DNA of 64,000 nucleotides from JARIHC01 sp035546975 (GTDB lineage Bacteria > Patescibacteriota > Saccharimonadia > Saccharimonadales > UBA4665), in the NCBI GenBank assembly GCA_035546975.1, contig DASZVS010000013.1, positions 32,537 to 96,536 of the forward strand, written 5' to 3'. A program made the translations under genes and the position numbers. Every line of letters begins with the position of its first letter. The first letter of the stretch is position 1. Under the pieces are notes generated by a model, which did not search any database, was not told the DNA's origin, and saw only the letters and a program-made list of their open reading frames with translations. Positions 16,098 to 24,866 of this stretch are shown in pieces.

Positions 16098-17152
16098 AAG
16101 AAGTGCTTAGATACGCGCCCGGCATCAAGCGTGAACTTCACGCGGCAATTGATGCACGCCAAACTGGCAGCCGAGCAGACTCTCCGTGGGAAGATGATTT
16201 TCTGCAGCGCCTCGGCGTATTTGCAGCCAAAGGCAAATTGCTCCGCGGCTCCTTAACTTGCTTTGCTTATGAGAAATTTAGCGGTACGCCGCCATCAAAA
16301 CCAGTTCTTCAGACCGCCGCCGCTCTCGAACTGGTTCATAGCGCGCTGCTTATCCATGACGATATTATGGATAACGATGACCTCCGGCGCGGCCAGCCCT
16401 CCCTTCATAACCAATACCAAGCGGCTGCCAAAGATAAAAAACTTTCGGAGCCTGCGCGTTTTGGGATAAATATGGCCTTAGCGGGCGGCGACATGGCATT
16501 TTTCCTTGCCTTTGATCTATTGGCTACACTGGATCTCGAGGCTCGCAAGCTCGCAACTATTAAAAAAATGTTTGTCGACCAGCTGGTAGTAGTGTGTGCC
16601 GGCCAAATGCAAGATGTCTATTTCGATGCCAACCTGAAACTTCCCCCTAAGCGTGAAATATACAAATTAATGGAGGAAAAAACGGCATCATATACTATAG
16701 CGTTGCCGCTATTATTGGGAGCAACGCTTGCCGGAGCCAATAAGGCCACGCTGCGACAGCTCAGCCATTTGGGCGTTGCCGCCGGTACGGTATTTCAAAT
16801 CCGCGATGACGAGCTCGGACTTATGGGAACGACAGATAAGATAGGCAAACCCGTGGGTTCGGATATTGCCGAAGGCAAAAAGACGCTTCTGTATTACTAT
16901 CTTTTTCGTCGCTGCAATAGTGCGGAGCGAAAACAGTTACTTAGTCTCTTCGGTAGCGCACATATCACCGACAGCGACATAGCTTATCTCCAACAACTCG
17001 TGCGGAAGCGCGGTGTACTACAGTTATTACAGGCAGATGTCGACCGGCTAACTCGGCAGGCATACCATGCTATCGCATTGCTACCGTTAAGCGCCAAAAC
17101 AAAGGAAGAATTACACGAGCTTGTCGTCTTCTGTGCCCAGCGGCAAGCCTAA
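16094..17152 (+). CDS. Trans-polyprenyl diphosphate synthase (GGPP/FPP type)
   Basis: 352 residues. The first Asp-rich motif is H88-DDIMDNDDLRRGQ (D89-D90, D93) and the second is FQIRDDELG (D238-D239), followed by GKPVGSDIAEGKKTLL, all family hallmarks. It condenses isopentenyl diphosphate with allylic diphosphates to give a C15-C20 or longer chain, the natural substrate of the upstream cyclase. The ATG overlaps the cyclase stop by four bases. Chain length cannot be set from sequence alone. Confidence 0.92.
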   Translation: MKEVLRYAPGIKRELHAAIDARQTGSRADSPWEDDFLQRLGVFAAKGKLLRGSLTCFAYEKFSGTPPSKPVLQTAAALELVHSALLIHDDIMDNDDLRRGQPSLHNQYQAAAKDKKLSEPARFGINMALAGGDMAFFLAFDLLATLDLEARKLATIKKMFVDQLVVVCAGQMQDVYFDANLKLPPKREIYKLMEEKTASYTIALPLLLGATLAGANKATLRQLSHLGVAAGTVFQIRDDELGLMGTTDKIGKPVGSDIAEGKKTLLYYYLFRRCNSAERKQLLSLFGSAHITDSDIAYLQQLVRKRGVLQLLQADVDRLTRQAYHAIALLPLSAKTKEELHELVVFCAQRQA

Positions 17153-17160
17153 AGCCAGGC

Positions 17161-17595
17161 CTACCCGTCCTGGCCACCTTTGGGCGTACCAATATTCATC
17201 ATCCAATTAACACCGAATTTATCGGTTAACGAGCCGAGCGTATCGCCCCAGAATTCCTTTTTGAGCGGCGAGTTTATTTTGCCGTCGGTGCTCAGTTTTC
17301 CGAATATTTCGCGCATACGAATCTCGTCCGTGCCTCCGATCGATAGGTCGATTTTCGCGGCCAAAGGACTAGCCTTGGCTGTATCGCTGGCCATCAAATT
17401 GACATCGCCGCCGGTCAAGTTAGCATGCATAAGCCAGTCGTTGCTATCGACGCCTTCAGGCAGCGGCATATCGCCGGGCGTGTCAGCATAACTCATCATT
17501 TCGAGCTCGCCACCAAACACGCTCTTATAAAACTCCATTGCCTCGCGGCATTGGCCTTTAAAATATATGTATACTTCAAGCCTTATATCGCTCAT
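17161..17595 (-). CDS. PhnB-like VOC protein
   Basis: 144 residues. The opening VYIYFKGQCREAMEFYKSVFGGELEMMSYADTPGD and the ending FWGDTLGSLTDKFGVNWMMNIG are typical of the PhnB/3-demethylubiquinone-methyltransferase-like branch of the VOC superfamily. Function in such proteins is rarely known. I use the ATG at 17595, preceded by GGGGAAGG; the open frame extends upstream to 17670 without a better start. It converges on the synthase gene. Confidence 0.85.
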   Translation of the reverse strand: MSDIRLEVYIYFKGQCREAMEFYKSVFGGELEMMSYADTPGDMPLPEGVDSNDWLMHANLTGGDVNLMASDTAKASPLAAKIDLSIGGTDEIRMREIFGKLSTDGKINSPLKKEFWGDTLGSLTDKFGVNWMMNIGTPKGGQDG

Positions 17596-17722
17596 ACCTT
17601 CCCCTGTTTTACCTGTATTCATTGTACACCCAGGGCTTATGCTAATCATGAAGTTCACAAATAGGAACACTACTCCTGGCAGTTCTCGCCACCAGACTTA
17701 AATATTGTTATAGTAATTTATT

Positions 17723-18772
17723 ATGGAGGGTGAGCAGCAGTCCGCGCCGCAGCTGGAACCGATCATATCCGAAAAGCGGCCTTTTTGGAAGCGGCGACTC
17801 CCCTGGCTAATTATTATCCTTATCCTAATTCTCGGCCTGGGGACAGGCGGCTATTTCTTAACGCATAAAAATAAAGCGCCGGCTAATGCGAACCTGGCCG
17901 CCACCAAACCCATTTCTTCCACTCCAGCCAATCCCAACCACTGGAAGGACTCCGTTAACCCCGCCGCTATCCCTCTTGGCGATGGCAAAGTATCAAGCAG
18001 CCCGCAGGCCGGCTATGTCGATTCGTGTACTACCAAATTCCGTGGTGGTGGCGCCCAAACTAATGGCTCCTGGATAAACAAGGCCGGCAATACGTGGGAT
18101 TCCCAAACCAAAGTAGCCGTTGAAGGCGCCGTTACATGGCCGGCTGCGGACCATAGCGAGAAGGATTCCGCTAGCACGCGGGCACTGACTACCAACGATT
18201 TGCCAAAAGGCTTTACAACAGGCATTTTCCCAATTGCCAAGACCGATCCGGCCTACCAATATGACCGCAATCCCAACAGCATCGGCACCCAATCGATAAC
18301 GTATGAGCTACCAATGGATCCTGCCGCCGCGGCAGTGCCCGGCTGTACCGGTCTCGGCCCTATCGGCATACTGAGCAACGGTGTGGTTCTCTTCAATGCA
18401 CTTGATGACGGCGGACGCGATGCTGTAGCCCACGAAACCCAAGATAGCTGCAATGGCCACCCTAACCAGCAGGAAATGTACCACTATCACAACATCCCCG
18501 TTTGTATTCGAAATGAAGCCAAAGGCTCCTCGACTTTAGTGGGCTACGCCCTAGATGGGTACGGCATATACGTAGAACGAGATGCCGAGGGCAACCTTCC
18601 TACCAATGCCGATCTCGATGTTTGCCATGGCCGTACAAGTGAAGTTACATGGAACGGCAAGAAGACTACCATGTACCACTACGACGCTACACTTGAATAT
18701 CCGTACACTCTTGGCTGCTATCATGGCACCCCGACCGCCGGCCCCAGCCACACCGGCACAGGCCAGCTCTAA
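17723..18772 (+). CDS. YHYH-domain surface protein
   Basis: 349 residues. A cytoplasmic N-terminus is followed by one membrane anchor (about residues 27-46), a Pro/Ala/Asn linker and an extracytoplasmic domain with MYHYHNIPVC, the YHYH signature, plus a C-terminal YHYDATLEYPYTLGCYHG. The His-rich motif suggests metal binding. Several cysteines may form disulfides outside the cell. A TATAGT box (17709-17714) lies 8 bases before the ATG, so it is near-leaderless. Confidence 0.82.
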   Translation: MEGEQQSAPQLEPIISEKRPFWKRRLPWLIIILILILGLGTGGYFLTHKNKAPANANLAATKPISSTPANPNHWKDSVNPAAIPLGDGKVSSSPQAGYVDSCTTKFRGGGAQTNGSWINKAGNTWDSQTKVAVEGAVTWPAADHSEKDSASTRALTTNDLPKGFTTGIFPIAKTDPAYQYDRNPNSIGTQSITYELPMDPAAAAVPGCTGLGPIGILSNGVVLFNALDDGGRDAVAHETQDSCNGHPNQQEMYHYHNIPVCIRNEAKGSSTLVGYALDGYGIYVERDAEGNLPTNADLDVCHGRTSEVTWNGKKTTMYHYDATLEYPYTLGCYHGTPTAGPSHTGTGQL

Positions 18773-18850
18773 AGAAAAGTAGTAAATTTCACTGCCTAAC
18801 CATTTACATCCTGCAATACTTCCTTATACAAGCAAGTAAAGGAGGTATGT

Positions 18851-19390
18851 ATGGTTGATTTAGCAGGAAAAACAGTGGCAGTGCTCGTCGACAATTATCC
18901 CGAAGAGGCGGAGCTTACCGGGCCGGTTGATGCACTCAAAAAAGCCGGCGCTACAGTGGAAATTATTGCTGCGGAACCGGAAAATGGCAAAATCCAGGGA
19001 CTCAACCACGTTGATAAAGGTCACCGGTTCGACTTTGATAAAACATTAGAAGAAGCAAATATCGACGATTACGATGCGCTCGTTCTGCCGGGCGGCGCCA
19101 TCAATGCCGATAATCTGCGCATGCAAGACAAGGCCCGCGACTGGGTTAATAAAATTTCCGCGGCCGGAAAACCCCTGGCAGTCATTTGCCATGCCCCATG
19201 GGTATTGGCCAGTGCCGGGCTAGCAAAGGGCCGCAAACTCACCAGTTACTTCACTATCCAAGATGATATGCGCGACGCTGGGGCCGACTGGATTGATCAA
19301 GAAGTTGTCATTGACGGCAATCTCATTACCAGCCGCAATCCGGACGATATCCCAGCTTTCAACAAAGCTTTAATCGGAATGCTCGCATAA
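18851..19390 (+). CDS. PfpI/DJ-1 family protein
   Basis: 179 residues of class I glutamine-amidotransferase-like fold. The nucleophile elbow is AVICHAPWVLASAGL, with the Cys-His pair of PfpI proteins, and the acidic partner is the Glu in NYPEEAELTGPVDAL. Such proteins act as glyoxalase III/deglycase or chaperones in stress. It has a strong AAAGGAGG ribosome site. The stop overlaps the next small gene's ATG region, suggesting coupling. Confidence 0.92.
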   Translation: MVDLAGKTVAVLVDNYPEEAELTGPVDALKKAGATVEIIAAEPENGKIQGLNHVDKGHRFDFDKTLEEANIDDYDALVLPGGAINADNLRMQDKARDWVNKISAAGKPLAVICHAPWVLASAGLAKGRKLTSYFTIQDDMRDAGADWIDQEVVIDGNLITSRNPDDIPAFNKALIGMLA

Positions 19391-19575
19391 TGACAGCTCG
19401 CAAATATGGCCCCAAAGCTCAGAAAAAGGTGGAAAAGGTCATGGATGAATATAAAAAAGGTGAGCTGAAAAGCGGCCAAAGCGATAAAAAAGTCACCAGT
19501 CGCAAACAGGCTGTGGCGATCGGTCTTTCGGAGGCACGCAAAGAAGGCGCCAAGGTACCTAAGAAAAAATCCTAG
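19390..19575 (+). CDS. DUF6496-like small basic protein
   Basis: 61 residues, highly basic. KYGPKAQKKVEKVMDEYKKGELKSG and SRKQAVAIGLSEARKEGAKVPKKK match the short DUF6496 proteins common in bacterial stress loci; they may bind nucleic acid. Its ATG overlaps the last base of the PfpI gene, so the two form a bicistronic unit. Confidence 0.8.
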   Translation: MTARKYGPKAQKKVEKVMDEYKKGELKSGQSDKKVTSRKQAVAIGLSEARKEGAKVPKKKS

Positions 19576-19806
19576 CACCGGGCCTCTGCTCTTGGAGACG
19601 GGAGAAAGGTGTATACTGAAAAAGATTAATAAGTTGGTATGCACTTTTAGATAAGTGTTTGGGGTTAATGCTCTTTATTGCTATGCACCTCTGTAGTGCC
19701 GTAGTTTTGTACGTGCGTAAAGCCGCTAAATACATCTAAAAGATAATAGTTGCTTTTTTTGCAAGATTTAATGGTAATTTAATCTTAGGTTGGTAATAAT
19801 AGCGGC
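19576..19806. promoter_or_regulatory. Intergenic control region before response regulator 2
   Basis: 231 bases without a gene. It holds a TATACT box near 19610, a small perfect hairpin CACTT-N6-AAGTG (19642-19657), a short T-run near 19753-19760, and the direct repeat TTTAAT at 19767-19772 and 19778-19783, exactly 11 bases apart, as upstream of response regulator 1. The repeats are the probable regulator site. I see no convincing RNA gene. Confidence 0.55.
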
Positions 19807-20529
19807 ATGCAAAACAACAAACTGGTAAAAATTCTCCTCATCGAGGATAGCAAAGATATCGCAGCCGCCTTAAGTCACGTGCTTGCTTCGAGCCATGACA
19901 TAACTTTGGCAGAAACAGGCGCCATGGGTTTAGCGAGCGCCAAACGGCAAGAGTACGACACCATCATACTTGACCTAAACTTGCCGGATATGACAGGACT
20001 GGAAGTGTGCCAGCGGCTACGCGCCAATGATGCCGAAACGCCAATCATAATCCTCACCGGCGAAGACAAAGTGCTCAATAAAATCCGGCTGCTAGATGCG
20101 GGTGCCGACGACTACCTGACTAAACCGTTCAGCCTCGGCGAGCTCAAGGCCCGCTTAAGAGTTCTCCAACGGCGAGGGCATAAACCCCTAGCTCTGGCTG
20201 ATAATTTAACAGTTGGCGAGCTTATCCTGGACAGAAAACGCCACCAGGTGCAACGAAATGGTGAACCTATCACGCTTAGGAAAAAGGAATTCGCTTTGCT
20301 CGAATGCCTAATGCTTCATGCGGGCACTGTCGTCAGCCGTAATATTCTAGGCAATTACGCCTGGCAGGAATCCGACAAGCCTTGGACTAATACCATAGAC
20401 GTCCACATCAAACATCTGCGAGACAAGATCGACCGTCCTTTCGAACAACAGCTTATCCAGACGGTCCATGGCCTTGGCTATAAACTTGTCGTCGCGTCGG
20501 CGGCCCCGATAAAAGCGGGGCGTTCTTAA
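19807..20529 (+). CDS. OmpR/PhoB-family response regulator 2
   Basis: 240 residues. The receiver has the acidic pair in LLIEDSKD, D56 in IILDLNLPD and K106 in DDYLTKPF. The winged helix ends with IDVHIKHLRDKIDR and IQTVHGLGYKLV. It is closely similar to the regulator at 11858 along its whole length, so the two are recent paralogues that may recognise the same TTTAAT repeats. Its kinase gene follows after seven bases. Confidence 0.92.
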   Translation: MQNNKLVKILLIEDSKDIAAALSHVLASSHDITLAETGAMGLASAKRQEYDTIILDLNLPDMTGLEVCQRLRANDAETPIIILTGEDKVLNKIRLLDAGADDYLTKPFSLGELKARLRVLQRRGHKPLALADNLTVGELILDRKRHQVQRNGEPITLRKKEFALLECLMLHAGTVVSRNILGNYAWQESDKPWTNTIDVHIKHLRDKIDRPFEQQLIQTVHGLGYKLVVASAAPIKAGRS

Positions 20530-20536
20530 AAGTAAT

Positions 20537-21304
20537 ATGGCGCACGACCCAAACGCGGCCCGGATTACAATCGCAGATGAGCAGGTGGATCCTAAACAAC
20601 TTGAAACGCTCCAACAACTGGCGGCTTTGGGCAGAATGAGCGCCAACTTGATTCACGACATTTCCAACCCCTTAACCGCAGTAGCTCTCTGCTTGCAGGA
20701 AGGAAACAACCCAACTGATAGTAGCATCCAAAGAGCACAGCGCAATATTGAAACGCTGCAGCGATATGTTTCTACCGCCCGGCAGCAAATCCAAATCCCG
20801 CACAGCTCCCAGCCTTTTGACATTAATGATGAATTTGAACGTCTCAAAGACGCTCTATACCCCATTGCTGCCCAGCAAAGTATCATACTTCATTTTATTG
20901 GTTGCCGAGGACTTATACTAGAAGGTGATCCCGTAAAATTCCAACAAATTATTACCAATCTAGCAGTTAACGCCATTGAAGCTTCTGCGAACGCCCACCC
21001 CACCCATGCATCTGCGCCAAATGTGGTAATCCAGGTTTCTGTATCCAGAATTGACCTCGTGATAACAATTCAAGACAAAGGTACCGGCATACGGCCAGAG
21101 GTTTTACCACATATTTTTGAACCGTTTTATTCTACCAAACAAAAAACTGAGGTATCCGGTTTGGGCATTGGGCTTTATGCGGCTAAGCATTCTGTTGAAA
21201 CTACATTTAAGGGCACCATTGGGGTCGAAAGTGTCATAGGGCAAGGCACAACTTTCACGGTAAAGTTTCCCCGGACACGCCAATTTATTAAACATAATCA
21301 ATAA
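20537..21304 (+). CDS. Soluble histidine kinase, no sensor domain
   Basis: 255 residues. The phosphorylation helix appears almost at the start (LIHDISNPLTAVALCL, His40). The ATPase domain follows with ITNLAVNAIEAS, IQDKGTGIRPEVLPHIFEPFYSTKQ and GLGIGLYAAK. There is no membrane segment or recognisable sensor, so it is cytoplasmic and must be controlled by a partner or act as a phosphate shuttle. It is paired with response regulator 2 and resembles the kinase core of the one at 12764. Confidence 0.88.
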   Translation: MAHDPNAARITIADEQVDPKQLETLQQLAALGRMSANLIHDISNPLTAVALCLQEGNNPTDSSIQRAQRNIETLQRYVSTARQQIQIPHSSQPFDINDEFERLKDALYPIAAQQSIILHFIGCRGLILEGDPVKFQQIITNLAVNAIEASANAHPTHASAPNVVIQVSVSRIDLVITIQDKGTGIRPEVLPHIFEPFYSTKQKTEVSGLGIGLYAAKHSVETTFKGTIGVESVIGQGTTFTVKFPRTRQFIKHNQ

Positions 21305-21401
21305 ATAGTGTAAGAATATTAACAGAAATAGTCTCTGGTCGTGCTATACTTCATCGGTAATTTATTAACTAAAACGCGAGGGTTAAAGACAGCTAATTAA
21401 G

Positions 21402-21833
21402 ATGAGTACGAGAGTTTTACATGATACACATCACCTCACTATCGGCGCCCCTCTTCTATTAATACTCGTTTTCTGCTTCAGCTTCTTCTTATTCCGTCCG
21501 GCCAGTTCAGATCAAGTCCAAGCAGTTTCGGCGGCTGCAAATACACACAAGTCCAACTCTGCGCCTTCAATACAACAGCTCCCTGTAGCCAAGACCAAAT
21601 TATCAACCATAGATCCGGTTCAAACGGTTAGCAATTCATCAGCCTCTTCTGCGAACAATACTGCGGGCGCTGCCGGCGGCGCCACGAGTACCCCTCAAGG
21701 CACTGGTGCTTCCGGAGGTGCCACAAGTACTCCACAGAATGCTCCTCAGAATCATGGCGGCAACGCTTCAGTATCAGGAGTTAGCGGTTTATTGAACACG
21801 ATTACATCGCCAATTATTAACGTATTTCGCTAA
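21402..21833 (+). CDS. Anchored or secreted Ser/Gly/Asn-rich protein
   Basis: 143 residues. A single hydrophobic segment (about 14-30) follows a short N-terminus, then a low-complexity region rich in Ser, Ala, Asn and Gly with two copies of GGATSTPQ. The C-terminus is hydrophobic again (GLLNTITSPIINVF). It is probably displayed on the cell surface. It lies directly after the second two-component pair, so it may be a target. A TATACT box at 21345-21350 gives a roughly 45-base leader. Confidence 0.6.
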   Translation: MSTRVLHDTHHLTIGAPLLLILVFCFSFFLFRPASSDQVQAVSAAANTHKSNSAPSIQQLPVAKTKLSTIDPVQTVSNSSASSANNTAGAAGGATSTPQGTGASGGATSTPQNAPQNHGGNASVSGVSGLLNTITSPIINVFR

Positions 21834-21893
21834 AATTTGCCCTATTTTTTACCTATTTTAAGAATAACCTATTAAAAACTTTTCATAAAACTA

Positions 21894-21923
21894 TTTACTT
21901 TAGGTAAGTAAATATGCTATACT
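21894..21923 (+). promoter_or_regulatory. Promoter and MarR operator of the second exporter operon
   Basis: TTTACTT (21894-21900) and AAGTAAA (21906-21912) form a perfect 7-bp inverted repeat with a 5-base centre. It overlaps the -35 region, and TATACT (21918-21923) forms the -10 box. The MarR ATG follows 6 bases later, so the mRNA is probably leaderless. The repeat is a good candidate for autorepression by the first gene. Confidence 0.7.
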
Positions 21924-21929
21924 AGGTAT

Positions 21930-22421
21930 ATGGATTTATTAAATAGTGATTTGGAAACACTTGAAAACGCCATGCGTTTGTTTTTTCAAACTATGAAACG
22001 CCCCCATACATGGGCGCGAGTTACGGAACAAACCGGCATTCATCTTGACCGCCCCGCTGCGGTTATCCTGCACCTCTTGGCAGACAGTTCCACCCCGTTG
22101 CATGTCCAGGACCTGGCTAGCCAGCTTGGCATTGAAGCACCATCAGTTACCCGTAAAACCCAGTCATTGGAACGAGCCGGATACCTACAACGCGTTCCGG
22201 ACGCCCGCGACCGGCGATTAATTGATTTACGTATCACGCCTCGCGGCCGTGCAGCAGCGCGCAAGCTTTGGGGGGCACAACGCAATATTGTTGCCGAAAC
22301 TCTCAAGGACTGGAATAGCGACGAGCGCCGGCAATTTGTCCGTTTATTCGAACGTTTCAGTAGCGATTTATCAAAATTATCACAACGCGAACCATCGCAT
22401 CGGAGGTTATCACATGCCTGA
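21930..22421 (+). CDS. MarR-family repressor (cotranscribed with exporter)
   Basis: 163 residues. The winged helix comprises LHVQDLASQLGIEAPSVTRKTQSLERAGYLQRV and the wing DARDRRLIDLRITPRGRAAA. Unlike the first MarR in this window, it is encoded upstream of and overlapping its exporter by eight bases, so both rise together when the inducer appears. Its candidate operator covers its own promoter. Confidence 0.9.
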   Translation: MDLLNSDLETLENAMRLFFQTMKRPHTWARVTEQTGIHLDRPAAVILHLLADSSTPLHVQDLASQLGIEAPSVTRKTQSLERAGYLQRVPDARDRRLIDLRITPRGRAAARKLWGAQRNIVAETLKDWNSDERRQFVRLFERFSSDLSKLSQREPSHRRLSHA

Positions 22422-23982
22422 AGTGGCACAACAAACACCAACTGAACAAACCGCACAGCAAGGCGAACGCAGCCATGCTGAAATTATGGTTGTAATTAGT
22501 GCTCTCATGCTGGCAATGTTGCTGGCAGCACTCGACCAAACCATTGTTTCTACCGCATTACCGAAGATTGCCAGCGACCTGCATGGGCTCAATAAATATT
22601 CTTGGGTGGCAACTGCATACCTATTGACCAGTGCTGTCGCGACACCGTTATACGGAAAGATCAGCGACATGTACGGCCGCAAAAAAATCTTTCAGAGTGC
22701 AATTGTTATTTTCTTGATTGGTTCAGCACTCTGCGGGCTTAGCCAAAACATGACCCAATTGATTTTCTTCCGCGGCCTGCAGGGAATTGGCGCAGGTGGC
22801 TTAATGACACTCGTGCTAGCTATTGTCGGCGATGTTATCCCGCCACGGCAACGTGGCCGCTACCAGGGATATTTCGGCGGCGTATTTGCTATAGCGAGCG
22901 TTATTGGACCGCTACTCGGCGGCTTATTTACCGACCACTTGAGCTGGCGATGGGTATTCTACGTAAACCTACCCGTTGGCGCAATAGCGCTTGCGGCTAT
23001 TGCAACCCGTTTGCACTTGCCTGTGCGGCGGACCGACCACAATGTCGACTACGCCGGTGCCGGCCTGCTGGCAATCAGTGTAGTCAGCCTGCTGCTCGCA
23101 ACCGTGTGGGGCGGTGTGGATTATCCTTGGGGTTCAGTCCAAATTATCGGCCTGTTCGCAGGCAGCCTTGTCAGCGCGCTGCTGTTCATATGGCGCGAAC
23201 ATCATGCCAAGGAACCTATATTACCTCTTCGCCTATTCAAGAATGAGATCTTCAGCGTTTCGGTGTTGCTCAGCTTGCTGGTAGGCGTAGTAATGTTCGG
23301 CGCGATTATATTCCTACCGGAATACCAACAAATTGTCCGCGGCGATTCCGCAACAAAGTCCGGCTTGATGCTGTTGCCATTGGTACTTGGCGTGATGGGC
23401 GGTTCATTAACGTCGGGCCGGCTTATATCAAAACTGGGACGATACCGCATATTTCCAATCATTGGCAGCCTGCTTTTGATCATTAGCTTCTACTTGTTCA
23501 GCCATATTGCAGTTGCCACTGACCGTGTCATTATCGGATTGTGGATGGTGGTGCTCGGCCTTGGCGTAGGCTTAGTGATGCCTGTGATGACGCTCGCCGT
23601 GCAAAACGGCGTAGAACGCAAAGACCTAGGGACGGCTACCTCTTCGGTTACCTTTTTCCGGAGCATCGGCAGCTCGCTTGGAACAGCTATTTTCGGTGCA
23701 ATTCTGACAAATAGGCTGAGCTATCACCTACAGCATGCGCTCCCGGGCGCAAATGGCACGGCGGTAGCAAAGGGCCTGGGCAGCAGCGCTGCCGGCTTGC
23801 AGCACTTGCCGCCAAGTGAACTTCACGTAGTACTGACCGCTTTTTCACAAGCTTTTGCCGACGTGTTCCTAGTGGGTATACCTTTCGCCGTACTGGCGTT
23901 CATCATTACCTTCTTCTTGAAAGAGACACCGCTCAGCGAGTCAACACGCGAAGAGGCCCAGAACGACCTGGGCGGCATTTAA
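22414..23982 (+). CDS. DHA2-family MFS drug exporter 2
   Basis: 522 residues with about 14 membrane helices. Motifs are LDQTIVSTALPKIASDL in TM1, GKISDMYGRKKIF (motif A), FRGLQGIGAGGLM and GPLLGGLFTDHLSWRWVFYVNLP, the standard EmrB/QacA pattern. The start is the ATG at 22414 with GGAGG 8 bases upstream, inside the MarR gene end. It is the second DHA2 exporter within 22 kb and not a recent copy of the first, as sequence similarity is only family-level by eye. Confidence 0.92.
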   Translation: MPEVAQQTPTEQTAQQGERSHAEIMVVISALMLAMLLAALDQTIVSTALPKIASDLHGLNKYSWVATAYLLTSAVATPLYGKISDMYGRKKIFQSAIVIFLIGSALCGLSQNMTQLIFFRGLQGIGAGGLMTLVLAIVGDVIPPRQRGRYQGYFGGVFAIASVIGPLLGGLFTDHLSWRWVFYVNLPVGAIALAAIATRLHLPVRRTDHNVDYAGAGLLAISVVSLLLATVWGGVDYPWGSVQIIGLFAGSLVSALLFIWREHHAKEPILPLRLFKNEIFSVSVLLSLLVGVVMFGAIIFLPEYQQIVRGDSATKSGLMLLPLVLGVMGGSLTSGRLISKLGRYRIFPIIGSLLLIISFYLFSHIAVATDRVIIGLWMVVLGLGVGLVMPVMTLAVQNGVERKDLGTATSSVTFFRSIGSSLGTAIFGAILTNRLSYHLQHALPGANGTAVAKGLGSSAAGLQHLPPSELHVVLTAFSQAFADVFLVGIPFAVLAFIITFFLKETPLSESTREEAQNDLGGI

Positions 23983-23999
23983 CCGGTGCGCCCCTTACC

Positions 24000-24653
24000 T
24001 TATTGTGCGGGCCCTGATTGCGACTTGCGCCAGGCTTCTATCTCGGCATGATGGCCACTTAAGAGAACATCGGGTACGCTCATGCCGCGGAATTCTTCGG
24101 GTCGGGTATACTGAGGGAACTCTACAGTTTCATCGTCCTGCTGGAAGGACTCTATTTCTGCGGATGTCTCCCCGCCCAGTACGCCCGGGAGTAAGCGAAC
24201 AACTGAATCGATGAGCACCATAGCCGGCAGTTCGCCGCCCGTCAATACATAGTTGCCAATGCAGAAGCTTTCGTCCACCCAGTTGGTAATGCGCTCATCA
24301 TAGCCCTCATAACGCGGGCAGACAATGATCAGCCCCTCATTAGCGGAAGCTAGGCGCTTGGCATCAGATTGCTTGTAGCGTACGCCACGCGGAGTTGGCA
24401 GTAACACACGTGCGTCGGGGTCAACTTTTTTAGCATGCTCTATGGCGGCAACCACAGGCTCTGGTTTCAAAAGCATGCCATCGCCGCCGCCATACGGCGT
24501 ATCATCTACCTGTTTGCGTGGCCCGAGACCAAAGTCGCGTAAATTTATACACTCGTATTGGGCAATGCCTTTGTCTGAAGCCTTCCACAGCATACTGGCA
24601 CCCAGTACGCCGCCAAACATCTCGGGAAATAACGTTATAATCTGTATTTTCAT
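24000..24653 (-). CDS. trmD: tRNA (guanine-N1)-methyltransferase TrmD
   Basis: 217 residues. The SPOUT trefoil-knot signatures are present: DDTPYGGGDGMLLKPEP, CPRYEGYDERI and IGNYVLTGGELPAMVLIDSVVRLLPGVL. The enzyme methylates G37 of tRNAs, protecting the reading frame. In many bacteria it follows rpsP and a KH gene directly. Here it is separated from them by a convergent membrane-protein gene and a terminator, so it has its own promoter. Confidence 0.95.
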   Translation of the reverse strand: MKIQIITLFPEMFGGVLGASMLWKASDKGIAQYECINLRDFGLGPRKQVDDTPYGGGDGMLLKPEPVVAAIEHAKKVDPDARVLLPTPRGVRYKQSDAKRLASANEGLIIVCPRYEGYDERITNWVDESFCIGNYVLTGGELPAMVLIDSVVRLLPGVLGGETSAEIESFQQDDETVEFPQYTRPEEFRGMSVPDVLLSGHHAEIEAWRKSQSGPAQ

Positions 24654-24674
24654 TGCTTCTTATTTTACCAAACT

Positions 24675-24707
24675 AAAAGAACCGGCTCTTTAAAAACCGG
24701 TTCTTTT
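24675..24707. terminator. Bidirectional hairpin upstream of trmD
   Basis: AAAAGAACCGG (24675-24685) and CCGGTTCTTTT (24697-24707) form an 11-bp perfect stem with an 11-base loop, with A/T runs on both sides. It lies between trmD and the upstream genes, so it insulates trmD from minus-strand read-through. Confidence 0.8.
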
Positions 24708-24866
24708 ATCACATAAAGCTCTCATTTTCATGACTCGCAAACGAGCTTTTTAGTATTTTTGTTTTAACGAACAAGTCTTTCGACTAGAGACACTATACGG
24801 GATTGATTAGTTGGTTTCAATAAAACTGTAATAAGTACAACGATAAGCATTTGTTATACTTGGCAC

